Below are positions 45,330 to 52,727 of a DNA stretch of 64,000 nucleotides, in pieces; the stretch's first letter is position 1; the number at the start of each line of letters is the position of its first letter. The position numbers and the translations under genes are program-made. The stretch is from assembly GCA_023475225.1 (NCBI GenBank), contig JAMCVK010000039.1, positions 1-64,000 on the forward strand. The letters are read 5' to 3'. The notes under the pieces are model-generated. The model saw only the letters and a program-made list of their open reading frames with translations. It was not told the origin of the DNA and did no database searches. The DNA comes from Chloroflexota bacterium (lineage in GTDB: Bacteria; Chloroflexota; UBA6077; FW602-bin22; JAMCVK01).

Positions 45330-45536
45330 ATGGCGATGGGCGTGATCACTAAGGAATCGGTCATCAGCGAGGTTATCCGTTGCTATCCAGAAGCTAGGTC
45401 TGTGTTTATGATGCATGGTATGGGTTGTCTCGTTTGTATGGGGGCCTTCGAAGAGACGATCGAGAGTGGGGCCCGCATGCATCGGATTGACCTCCAGCGG
45501 CTACTGGAGGAGCTCAATAAGGTGGCTGAAAAATGA
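45330..45536 (+). CDS. DUF1858-type small protein with CxxC
   Basis: A 68-residue protein: VITKESVISEVIRCYPEARS followed by MMHGMGCLVC and ETIESGARMH. This is the DUF1858 pattern (hybrid-cluster-like helical domain) with its conserved CxxC preceded by His. Function is not established; the family is frequent in anaerobes and often linked to redox or Fe-S proteins. Its stop overlaps the start of the asp23-like gene (ATGA), so the two are translationally coupled. Confidence 0.85.
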   Translation: MAMGVITKESVISEVIRCYPEARSVFMMHGMGCLVCMGAFEETIESGARMHRIDLQRLLEELNKVAEK

Positions 45537-45958
45537 AAGGTATGAACTGGATTCTTGTCGGTTTGAAACGATTTTATGGAAAGAAGGCCAAGAGTGAGTT
45601 GCCGATGGAAGAAAATAGGCAGATAGGTAGGGTTGAAGTCTCCGCTCGCGCTATCTCTAATATCGCCGCACGTGCAGTAATAGAGTGTTATGGTGTGGTT
45701 GGCATGGCCTCCCATGGCCTAAAGGATAGGCTAGCCAGGATCTTGCGCATAGAGAACTATCGCCGCGGCGTCGAGGTTAAATTTGTGAATCAACAGATCG
45801 TCATCGATCTTTACGTAATAATCGAATACGGCACACGCATCTCGGAAGTGGCCCATAATATTGCCAGCAATGTGAAATTCATCGTTGAAAAGTCCTTGGG
45901 GTTGCCGGTGGTGCGAGTGAACGTAAATGTGCGAGGGTTAAGGGTTAGTCAAGACTAG
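45533..45958 (+). CDS. Asp23/Gls24-family envelope stress protein
   Basis: A 141-residue protein. From residue 25 it reads MEENRQIGRVEVSARAISNI with ECYGVVGMASHGLKDRL and VRVNVNVRGLRV, the Asp23/YloU signature. Residues 1-24 are an extra basic leader; ATG 45605 is the usual family start. Asp23 proteins line the membrane and respond to envelope stress. It precedes the fakA/yloV gene, as yloU does in Bacillus. Confidence 0.9.
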   Translation: MKGMNWILVGLKRFYGKKAKSELPMEENRQIGRVEVSARAISNIAARAVIECYGVVGMASHGLKDRLARILRIENYRRGVEVKFVNQQIVIDLYVIIEYGTRISEVAHNIASNVKFIVEKSLGLPVVRVNVNVRGLRVSQD

Positions 45959-46005
45959 GGAGCAAAAACTCTCTGTTCTGGTGATAGAAAGCGACTGGCG
46001 AAGGG

Positions 46006-47685
46006 GTGTTTGGAGAGGTATTGGGGAACGACTTAGCTTTATGGCGGATGACGGCGTGTGATGGACAGACATTAAAAGAAAGCCTGGCTGCGGCCACGAC
46101 CTGGTTGGAACAAAAAGCAGAGGAAGTAAACCTGCTGAACGTGTTCCCCGTTCCCGACGGTGACACGGGAACAAATATGCTCTTGACGATGCAAGCGGCC
46201 CTGAGAAGGATTGATGTTTCCACGGATAATTCCATTGGGGCCATCATTCAAGCCGTATCCTACGGTGCCCTTATGGGTGCTCGAGGCAACTCCGGAGTTA
46301 TCCTCTCCCAGTTTTTGCGGGGTTTGGCCAAGGCTTGGGAGAAGAGGGAGGCCATCGATGGTGCAGATCTGGCCAGCGGCTTCTCCATGGCCTCGGCTAT
46401 GGCCTATAAAGGGGTCATCAAGCCTGTCGAAGGGACCATGTTGACGGTGAGTAAGGATATAGCTGAGGCAGCCATGGCTGCGACTAAAGAAAACAGAGAC
46501 CTTTTGTACGTTCTGGAAGCGGCTGTACGTGCCGCCAAGGTTTCGGTAGCCAGGACACCAACCCTCCTCTCTGTATTACGAGAGGCCGGCGTGGTCGATG
46601 CTGGGGGAGAAGGATTATTTATCATCTTGGAGGGCATTTTGCGGCATCTCCGTGGCGAACGCACCGAGCCGACCGCTGTATCCAGGGCGGTCGTTGGAAT
46701 GACAATCGGTGGGGCTGAGGTAGCCCCATCTGATGGAAGCGGGGAGCCCTACGGCTACTGCACGGAGTTCGTCTTGTGCGGCAAGGATCTAGATATTGAG
46801 AAGATCCGCTCAGACATTGTCTCATTCGGTGATTCGGCCCTGGTGGTCGGTGATGACAATACGGTTAGGGTGCATATTCACACCTTTCGTCCTGGGCTTG
46901 TTATTGATTATGCGGTTGCTCTCGGCACGCTTCATCAGATCAAGGTCGACAATATGCAGGAGCAGCATCGTGAGCTCTTAATCAAACGTGTAACTCCGAT
47001 CAGTCCTAAGGTTACTGTGGAGCAGATTAGTGGCATCGCTATCGTTGCTGTGGCCGCTGGTACAGGGATGATGGAGGTGTTTCAAAGCTTGGGAGCAACA
47101 GCCGTAATACCCGGTGGGCAAACGATGAATCCGAGTACGGAGGAGTTGCTTCAGGCGATTGAAGGATTACCGACCGCACAGGCGATCATCTTGCCCAACA
47201 ACAGTAACATACTTCCTACTGCCCAGCAGGCTCAGGCTCATACCTCGAAAACGTTAGCTATTGTCCCGACCACAAATCTCGCCCAGGGGATCGCTGCTCT
47301 GCTCGCCTTTAATCTCGACGCCGATCTGGCCGTTAATGCGGAGATGATGGAGAAGGCAGCCCGAAGCATCAAGACTGCCGAGATAACTAGGGCAGTGCGC
47401 TCGACGAGATATAAGGATCTACAGGTTGAGGAGGGGCAACCTATCGCTCTGGTCGATGGGGAGCTGGCTGTTGCGGGCGGGGATGAGCTGGGTGTCGTCG
47501 AAGGAGCGCTGCGGAAGATGTGGGCTGCGGAGGCAGAGCTCATCACCATCTATTATGGGGAGACGGTGGGCGAGGCACAAGCTGAGGGGGTGGCCTCGCT
47601 TGTCCGAGCAGAATATCCCCAGCAGCGGGTGGAGTTAGTCGAGGGCGGTCAGCCTTTCTATAGTTACATTATCTCCGTTGAGTAA
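46006..47685 (+). CDS. fakA: FakA/YloV-type fatty acid kinase catalytic subunit (DAK2)
   Basis: A 559-residue protein. The N-terminal DhaL/DAK2 kinase domain has LNVFPVPDGDTGTNMLLTM (Mg-ADP aspartates), ARGNSGVILSQFLRG and VVDAGGEGLFIILEG; a middle domain follows (CTEFVLCGKDLDIEKIR, VRVHIHTF), then a DegV-like C-terminal domain. FakA phosphorylates fatty acids bound to FakB for phospholipid synthesis. Start uncertain: GTG 46006, TTG 46021 (GGAGAGG before it) or ATG 46048. FakB was not seen in the window. Confidence 0.92.
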   Translation: MFGEVLGNDLALWRMTACDGQTLKESLAAATTWLEQKAEEVNLLNVFPVPDGDTGTNMLLTMQAALRRIDVSTDNSIGAIIQAVSYGALMGARGNSGVILSQFLRGLAKAWEKREAIDGADLASGFSMASAMAYKGVIKPVEGTMLTVSKDIAEAAMAATKENRDLLYVLEAAVRAAKVSVARTPTLLSVLREAGVVDAGGEGLFIILEGILRHLRGERTEPTAVSRAVVGMTIGGAEVAPSDGSGEPYGYCTEFVLCGKDLDIEKIRSDIVSFGDSALVVGDDNTVRVHIHTFRPGLVIDYAVALGTLHQIKVDNMQEQHRELLIKRVTPISPKVTVEQISGIAIVAVAAGTGMMEVFQSLGATAVIPGGQTMNPSTEELLQAIEGLPTAQAIILPNNSNILPTAQQAQAHTSKTLAIVPTTNLAQGIAALLAFNLDADLAVNAEMMEKAARSIKTAEITRAVRSTRYKDLQVEEGQPIALVDGELAVAGGDELGVVEGALRKMWAAEAELITIYYGETVGEAQAEGVASLVRAEYPQQRVELVEGGQPFYSYIISVE

Positions 47686-47763
47686 GGCGTTCTCACCTTA
47701 CTACCAAGGTAAAATCTAGCTATAGAAGCCCCCTTCGGTTGCCTGGCGATGCCAGAGGAAAGC

Positions 47764-48240
47764 ATGAAGGATCAAGCAGAACTCTTTGAGCCTATTAAGA
47801 AATGGCTTGAGTCCAAGGGATTCAAGGCTTTGATTACAGGTGATAAGTCAATAGGGATAGTAATACCTGTAAAGGACTTACTTCCTACAAAGCCGTACAT
47901 CGTTCCGGATCTCATTGGGATCAAAGACTCTGACGTTGCCGTTGTGGAAGTCGAGACGGACGCGGATAAGGTTCTCGGAGCTATAGGAAAATGCATGCTC
48001 CTGAAAACCACTGCTTCGTTCGTATACTTGGCTTACCCGGAAGAACAATGCCAAAGGTTTAGGATTCTGGAAAAACTCGGCATCGGATTGCTTAGCGTTT
48101 CAGCAGGAAAAGTGGAAGAGGTGGTTGAGATACTACCCAAAAAGCCTTCAGATCTCTTCAGGGTAGGGGAACTCCATCTCCTGGACCCCCAAAAACAGTC
48201 AGAGCTTGCGGGCTATATAAAGCGCATTTTGGCAACTTAG
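47764..48240 (+). CDS. PD-(D/E)XK nuclease-like hypothetical protein
   Basis: A 158-residue protein, more AT-rich than the operon it faces. The segment PDLIGIKDSDVAVVEVETDA resembles the core of PD-(D/E)XK endonuclease folds (Pro-Asp, then Glu-x-Glu on the next strand), followed by helix DKVLGAIGKCMLLKTTASFVYL. The lysine usual in ExK is replaced by Thr or shifted, so catalysis is not certain. ATG 47764 has GAGGA seven bases before it; ATG 47749 is in frame. It converges with the BREX-like operon and may belong to that accessory region. Confidence 0.6.
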   Translation: MKDQAELFEPIKKWLESKGFKALITGDKSIGIVIPVKDLLPTKPYIVPDLIGIKDSDVAVVEVETDADKVLGAIGKCMLLKTTASFVYLAYPEEQCQRFRILEKLGIGLLSVSAGKVEEVVEILPKKPSDLFRVGELHLLDPQKQSELAGYIKRILAT

Positions 48241-48279
48241 GGGCATAAGAGTTCGAATGATTCATCTTTTCTATTCCAA

Positions 48280-48669
48280 TCATGGTATATTAAACGGACT
48301 GTAGAAATAGCCCACGCCCTGCGGCTCAAGGCGGTTGCCGAAGAGGGGCCGCAGGCGAATCTCCTGGTTGCGCCAGTACATTTTAGGCTCAGCATCCATC
48401 GTTAGCTTATCCACAGGGAAGAGGACGACCGGGCTACGACGTAACAGCTTCTCACCAGCCTCGTAGAGAATGCTACGGATCGTCCCAGAGTCGTCTATTG
48501 CGGCCATTAGCCGGTCCAGCCCGGTGACCTTGAACCGCCTGGGCAGGTTCTCCCCACTCTCCAGATGCCGAAGGAATTGAACGATGCTCATCACTTCGGA
48601 AGCATCCTCGTAGCGCTGACCGATGAGCGCCCTTTCCACCAGGTTGTAGCCCGCCTTCAATCCTTCCAT
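48280..48669 (-). CDS. Uncharacterised protein at the end of the BREX-like operon
   Basis: A 129-residue soluble protein I cannot place. The N-terminal half looks helical (GYNLVERALIGQRYEDASEV), the C-terminal half beta-rich and basic (MYWRNQEIRLRPLFGNRL). It begins nine bases after the methyltransferase stop, with AGGCAGG upstream, so it belongs to the same transcript. By position it could be a small accessory or specificity factor of the methyltransferase. Confidence 0.65.
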   Translation of the reverse strand: MEGLKAGYNLVERALIGQRYEDASEVMSIVQFLRHLESGENLPRRFKVTGLDRLMAAIDDSGTIRSILYEAGEKLLRRSPVVLFPVDKLTMDAEPKMYWRNQEIRLRPLFGNRLEPQGVGYFYSPFNIP

Positions 48670-48678
48670 GACCTGCCT

Positions 48679-51267
48679 CTACATCAGCCTCCGCTGTCCG
48701 GCGCCCACCGCCTCGGCGTGCTCCCGCAGTCGGTCGTAGACCCTCACTCCGGTCTTCTTGTAGAGCAAATCCAGCACCTGCACCAGACCATCTCGCCGCC
48801 AGCGCTCCAGCTCAGGGCGAATATCCAGCCCGCTCTCCAGAACTGAATACAGGTAGTGGACAACATCAATAAGGGGTAAGGGCCGTCCCCGCTCTATCTC
48901 CTTCTCAATGAACTCCAGGCGCTTTGAGGGTGCCATTGGCACCAAGGTCCGTCCCTTGCGCTCCTCGAGATACTGGCGGCGGTTGAACTCCTCCAGGCTG
49001 AAGCCGCCGCCGGTGGTAAAGCGCTTGCGCAGGTCGTCCCAGGTCAGACCTCTCTCCCCGGCGACGTAGAGGAGGTAAAGTTGGGTGATCTCATCCAGGC
49101 CAGCCGGTAGCAGCTTAAGCTCGTGGGACTTGATGAAGGAGTCCACCATGGCCTCAATTTCGTCCACGGCCGTATCCACATCCACGGGCTGGCCACCCTG
49201 CATCACATTGGGCCAGTGTTTGGAATAGACCTCCAGGCAGCGCCCCATGGCGATGACGAAGAGGTCAGAGTCGCTGATGCGCCGCCCCGAGCGGCGGATG
49301 GAGGCAACTGTCTCCTCCACCCTGGCGTATATTTCATCCTTGAGGCTCTCCCAGGCAACTCTCCTGGGCTCCTCCAGCCGCTTGCGGCAGACAAAGGGAA
49401 TGTCATAGGCGATGCCGCCTGTTTCCAGAAGATGGGTAGAGGTCTTCATCTCGGCATGAACAGGGTACACAACTGTAACATAGAAACCTGCCTCCACGAT
49501 ACTGTGTAGCACCGCTTTCCAGGCCCAGGGCTCCTTGTGGTGGAAGGTGAAGACAAAAGGCCCATCATCGCGTAGTACCCGATGTGATTCCCTAAAGACC
49601 CGAGTCAGGCCCTGGAAGAAGAACTCCTCGGCATCCTTATCCGCCTGCCCGGGCTTCTTGCTGGTGTCGTGGCGGGCGGGGTTCTTTACTATCTCCCTGG
49701 CCCTCGGTGAAATCTCCGTCTCGAAACACTGATAGCGATCTTTAAGAGCAGGCCTGAGCCAGACATAGAAGAAGTCAGCCAGTTCCGAATACATCACATT
49801 ATCGCAGTAAGGTGGGTCTGTGATGACAGCATCCACCTTCTGCCTGATAAACGACATATCCTCAGAAGTCTCGGCCTTTAGCACAGTATTAGAGCCATCG
49901 AATTGCTCATCACTTACTACTGACAGCGCCGAGTCACCGATAACTTTCCTCGCCGGATTGTAAAGCGATTCCAATTCGTATGGCTTGATGGCATACTCTT
50001 TGGCTTGCAGTAGTTTTTCATACGTCTTGACAAACGTGTTCCGCCCTAGTTTGGTTCCCCAAACATTGTTTTCTACAGGCTGACTAGTAGGCCAGTAGGC
50101 GTGCCGAGAAAAAAGATCTGTGCTATGCTGTTTCGTTCCATCGTATCGGCAGAACATATTATTGAAGTTGGTACAGTCAGAAAGAGTTAGCAGCATATAC
50201 TCCCTGGTATTCTCGTCCTCAATCTTCAAAATCTCCTCCAGCAGCAGCGACAGGCACAGGAGCTGGCGCTCGTTGAACATCTGGTAGAAGTATTTGTAGC
50301 CATGATTAAGGAGCTCTCTCGTCTTCAGCCCTTCTGGAACAGCTTGCCTGGGGAAAGGCAGCCTGTCTCTAAGCCGCTGAAACTCAGCCCTGGCCTCCTC
50401 GTAGAGGGCCCGGTCGCTGCCGGTGACCCCCTTGTAGCCCCGTCCGCAGACCTTGCAGTAGTACTCCAGGGCAAACATCTCGGCCTCGGGCGGCCCCTCC
50501 CGCCTCTGGACAGCTTTGAGGATGGTCTCCTTCTGCCCACAGGCGGGGCAGGTGTATTTGCCGCCCCCTGAGTAGCCTTCCTCGGGTATGTATTCCGTGC
50601 CGCACTCAGGGCACTCCACCTGGCTATCCAGGGAGGAGACATCGCCCTTGATGTGATAGCACTGAGGGCAGAAGACGGTGTGCTGGTCGTTCCTGGTAGC
50701 GATGCGGAAGGAGGGAAAGAGCCTCACCTCCTCGCCACAGGCCAGGCAGGGCACCTTCTTCACCCAGAAGACATACATGATGTCCGCCTCATGTCCCCTG
50801 GGGCAGGTGGTGCGGTAGTAGTGCTTGATGCGGGGCGCAACAGAGCTCTCGAGGTGCTTGAAGGCGGCGTCTAGGGCGTTGAAGTCTACTGGGTCTATCT
50901 CCTTCTTGGTGACGAACCAGGCCACCGGGTTGAGGTCAATGCCGATGACCTTGCAGCCCAGGCGCAACGCCTCCACCACCGTGGTGCCGCCGCCCATAAA
51001 GGGGTCCAGGATGATGGGTGGCTTGCCCTCTTTGTTCTTGAGCTCGTTCCTGGAGTAGAAGCGGTTCCAGAGGCGACGCTGGTTCTCCTCGGGAGAAAGG
51101 GTATCGTCCCACTCGGTGAAGGTGGCCAGGATGAGCATGCGAAAGACGCTGCCCAGTCGCCTGGCCCACCATTTGTGAATCTGGTAGATGGGCTTCTTGG
51201 CGTTGCCTTCCTTCTCAGCTATGGCGTTAAGACCTTCTATGGGCAGGTCACGCTCTATATAGCGCAT
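48679..51267 (-). CDS. DUF1156-domain adenine-specific DNA methyltransferase (PglX-like)
   Basis: An 862-residue methyltransferase. The DUF1156 N-terminus is recognisable (PIYQIHKWWARRLGSVFRML). The SAM loop DPFMGGGTTVVEA begins at residue 88 and the catalytic DPPY is at 484-487. Between them lie at least four zinc-ribbon-like cysteine pairs (CPRGH, CLACG, CPQC, CPECG, CPACG, CKVCG) and a variable region, giving motif I - recognition - motif IV order. It should methylate adenine in host DNA. Such DUF1156 enzymes serve as PglX in type 3 BREX and related defence loci. It starts 10 bases after the toxin gene. Confidence 0.9.
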   Translation of the reverse strand: MRYIERDLPIEGLNAIAEKEGNAKKPIYQIHKWWARRLGSVFRMLILATFTEWDDTLSPEENQRRLWNRFYSRNELKNKEGKPPIILDPFMGGGTTVVEALRLGCKVIGIDLNPVAWFVTKKEIDPVDFNALDAAFKHLESSVAPRIKHYYRTTCPRGHEADIMYVFWVKKVPCLACGEEVRLFPSFRIATRNDQHTVFCPQCYHIKGDVSSLDSQVECPECGTEYIPEEGYSGGGKYTCPACGQKETILKAVQRREGPPEAEMFALEYYCKVCGRGYKGVTGSDRALYEEARAEFQRLRDRLPFPRQAVPEGLKTRELLNHGYKYFYQMFNERQLLCLSLLLEEILKIEDENTREYMLLTLSDCTNFNNMFCRYDGTKQHSTDLFSRHAYWPTSQPVENNVWGTKLGRNTFVKTYEKLLQAKEYAIKPYELESLYNPARKVIGDSALSVVSDEQFDGSNTVLKAETSEDMSFIRQKVDAVITDPPYCDNVMYSELADFFYVWLRPALKDRYQCFETEISPRAREIVKNPARHDTSKKPGQADKDAEEFFFQGLTRVFRESHRVLRDDGPFVFTFHHKEPWAWKAVLHSIVEAGFYVTVVYPVHAEMKTSTHLLETGGIAYDIPFVCRKRLEEPRRVAWESLKDEIYARVEETVASIRRSGRRISDSDLFVIAMGRCLEVYSKHWPNVMQGGQPVDVDTAVDEIEAMVDSFIKSHELKLLPAGLDEITQLYLLYVAGERGLTWDDLRKRFTTGGGFSLEEFNRRQYLEERKGRTLVPMAPSKRLEFIEKEIERGRPLPLIDVVHYLYSVLESGLDIRPELERWRRDGLVQVLDLLYKKTGVRVYDRLREHAEAVGAGQRRLM

Positions 51268-51277
51268 AAGCTATCTC

Positions 51278-51532
51278 TCACTTCTTGTAGATGTCGCCCC
51301 AGGGGCCGATGGCATGGACTATCATTGCTCTTGCCTCGGCGTCCACCTCGTAGACGGCACGCAGCCCGCCGATGCGCAGGCTAAACAGCCCCTCCAGCTC
51401 GCCCCGGAGCCTCCTTCCCTTCAGGGGATCGGCTCTCGTCCGCTCCAGTGCCCTGATGATGCGCCGCCTCATCTGCGGAGTAGCCCTTTCCAGGCTCTTT
51501 ACCGCTTCCCTGCTGAAGACCAGCTCATACAT
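51278..51532 (-). CDS. RelE/ParE-family toxin
   Basis: An 84-residue protein with the RelE/ParE fold pattern: MYELVFSREAVKSLERATPQ, RADPLKGRRLRGELEGLFS, then LRIGGLRAVYEVDAEARAMI. Arg and Tyr residues of the RIGGLRAVYEV strand are the usual catalytic or ribosome-contact positions. It overlaps the antitoxin gene by eight bases, standard for such modules. It is unusually placed inside the defence operon, between PglZ and the methyltransferase. Confidence 0.87.
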   Translation of the reverse strand: MYELVFSREAVKSLERATPQMRRRIIRALERTRADPLKGRRLRGELEGLFSLRIGGLRAVYEVDAEARAMIVHAIGPWGDIYKK

Positions 51533-51773
51533 TCAGCTTCGCCTTTAGCTCCTCCAGAGAGACAAATTCCCCCTTCCTGCTCTCAGCCCAGGCTTTCCGA
51601 GACGTCTTCACCTGCTGGGCCAGCTCCTCGTTCCCCAGAATTTCCGCCGTTGCCTCCCACTCCTCCCTTTCCTTGAGATAGGCGGCGAAGTCGGCCAGCG
51701 CCTTGACCCTTTCCTCGGAGAGCGACTTCACCTGTTCCAGTAGCTTACCTTTGTAACCACCGGCCTTAGCCAT
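51525..51773 (-). CDS. Antitoxin partner of the RelE-type toxin
   Basis: An 82-residue, highly charged helical protein (LLEQVKSLSEERVKALADFA... KGEFVSLEELKAKLNV). The EFVSLEELKAKL tail is common in antitoxins that wrap RelE/ParE toxins. No ribbon-helix-helix DNA-binding N-terminus is evident, so it may not autoregulate the promoter; expression would follow the operon. It starts six bases after pglZ and overlaps the toxin gene. Confidence 0.78.
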   Translation of the reverse strand: MAKAGGYKGKLLEQVKSLSEERVKALADFAAYLKEREEWEATAEILGNEELAQQVKTSRKAWAESRKGEFVSLEELKAKLNV

Positions 51774-51779
51774 GATTCA

Positions 51780-52727
51780 TCACCCCCTTCTCACCTTGAC
51801 TACCGGCACCAAGCACTCCATTAAGGAGATGCCACCATGAGCTACATCCGACTGCTTGCCCGGTGCACTCCAGTAATAGCGCCCTCGGACGTAGCAGCCC
51901 TTATCGTCAAACAGGACATAGGTCTGATCCTTGGGCAGGGCACGCAGCCCCTCAAACTCCTGGGCTTTGGCGCTGTCGGCCGGAAGCCCCCGCTGGGCAC
52001 CGAAGAGCTTGAGAAGCACCTTGCGGTTGGAGATGGGGGCGTGCCAGAAGAGCGCCGCCGACTGAGCATATATGTAGCCGTGGTCCGAGGTAAGCACCAC
52101 CTCTGGGGTTTCCAGGAGATTGAGAATCTTCAGAAGGGCTTCCTCGGTTCGCTGTAAGGCGAAGGAAGGAGTTACACCCTTGCCCCTCATGGGGTGCATC
52201 AGCTCGTCGGGGAAGGAAAGCCACACCAGAGCCTTCGGCCCATCCATGAAGGCGGGAACATCGCCCGACCTGATGGAGCGGAAGTTGAATCCCTGCCACT
52301 TCTTGGGCATAGCCGCTGCCCCTGAAACGCCAAAGACATCCCTGAAGAAGGTCTGCGTCGTGGAGGGCATTCCTGAGAAGGCATAGGAGTAATCTGCAAT
52401 CTCATAGCCCCTTTCCCTGAGCCGGGGCATCAGCCAGTTCGCCTCCCTGATAGAGAGGCCATCCAGGACAACGATGGAAGCATCCAGAGAACTGAACTCG
52501 GCTGCCCTGTTCTGGGATCTCGCCCGCTCCAACAGCACATCGTAGAGCTCAAAATAGGTGTCCCGTATGAACTCCTCCAGATGGTTGGTCTCCCGCTCCT
52601 GCTGGGCATAGAAGGGGTCCAGGTCAGCCGAGCCTTGAGGCGCCCATACCTCGTTCAGAGCCTGGAACAATAGCTGGACGGGATCATCCGGGGCGAGAAG
52701 ATGTGTGGCCAGGCTACTCAGGTTCAT
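51780..52727 (-). CDS. pglZ: PglZ-domain protein (short form)
   Basis: A 315-residue alkaline-phosphatase-superfamily domain of the PglZ type. The strand IVVLDGLSIREANWL (LDG 88-90) holds the usual metal-binding Asp and nucleophile position, and VVLTSDHGYIYA (DHG 215-217) the second metal site. Full-length PglZ of BREX systems is usually over 800 residues; here only the core plus a short N-terminus remains. Its start overlaps the ATPase gene by 14 bases. PglZ is essential for BREX activity in known systems, interacting with the methyltransferase. Confidence 0.87.
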   Translation of the reverse strand: MNLSSLATHLLAPDDPVQLLFQALNEVWAPQGSADLDPFYAQQERETNHLEEFIRDTYFELYDVLLERARSQNRAAEFSSLDASIVVLDGLSIREANWLMPRLRERGYEIADYSYAFSGMPSTTQTFFRDVFGVSGAAAMPKKWQGFNFRSIRSGDVPAFMDGPKALVWLSFPDELMHPMRGKGVTPSFALQRTEEALLKILNLLETPEVVLTSDHGYIYAQSAALFWHAPISNRKVLLKLFGAQRGLPADSAKAQEFEGLRALPKDQTYVLFDDKGCYVRGRYYWSAPGKQSDVAHGGISLMECLVPVVKVRRG

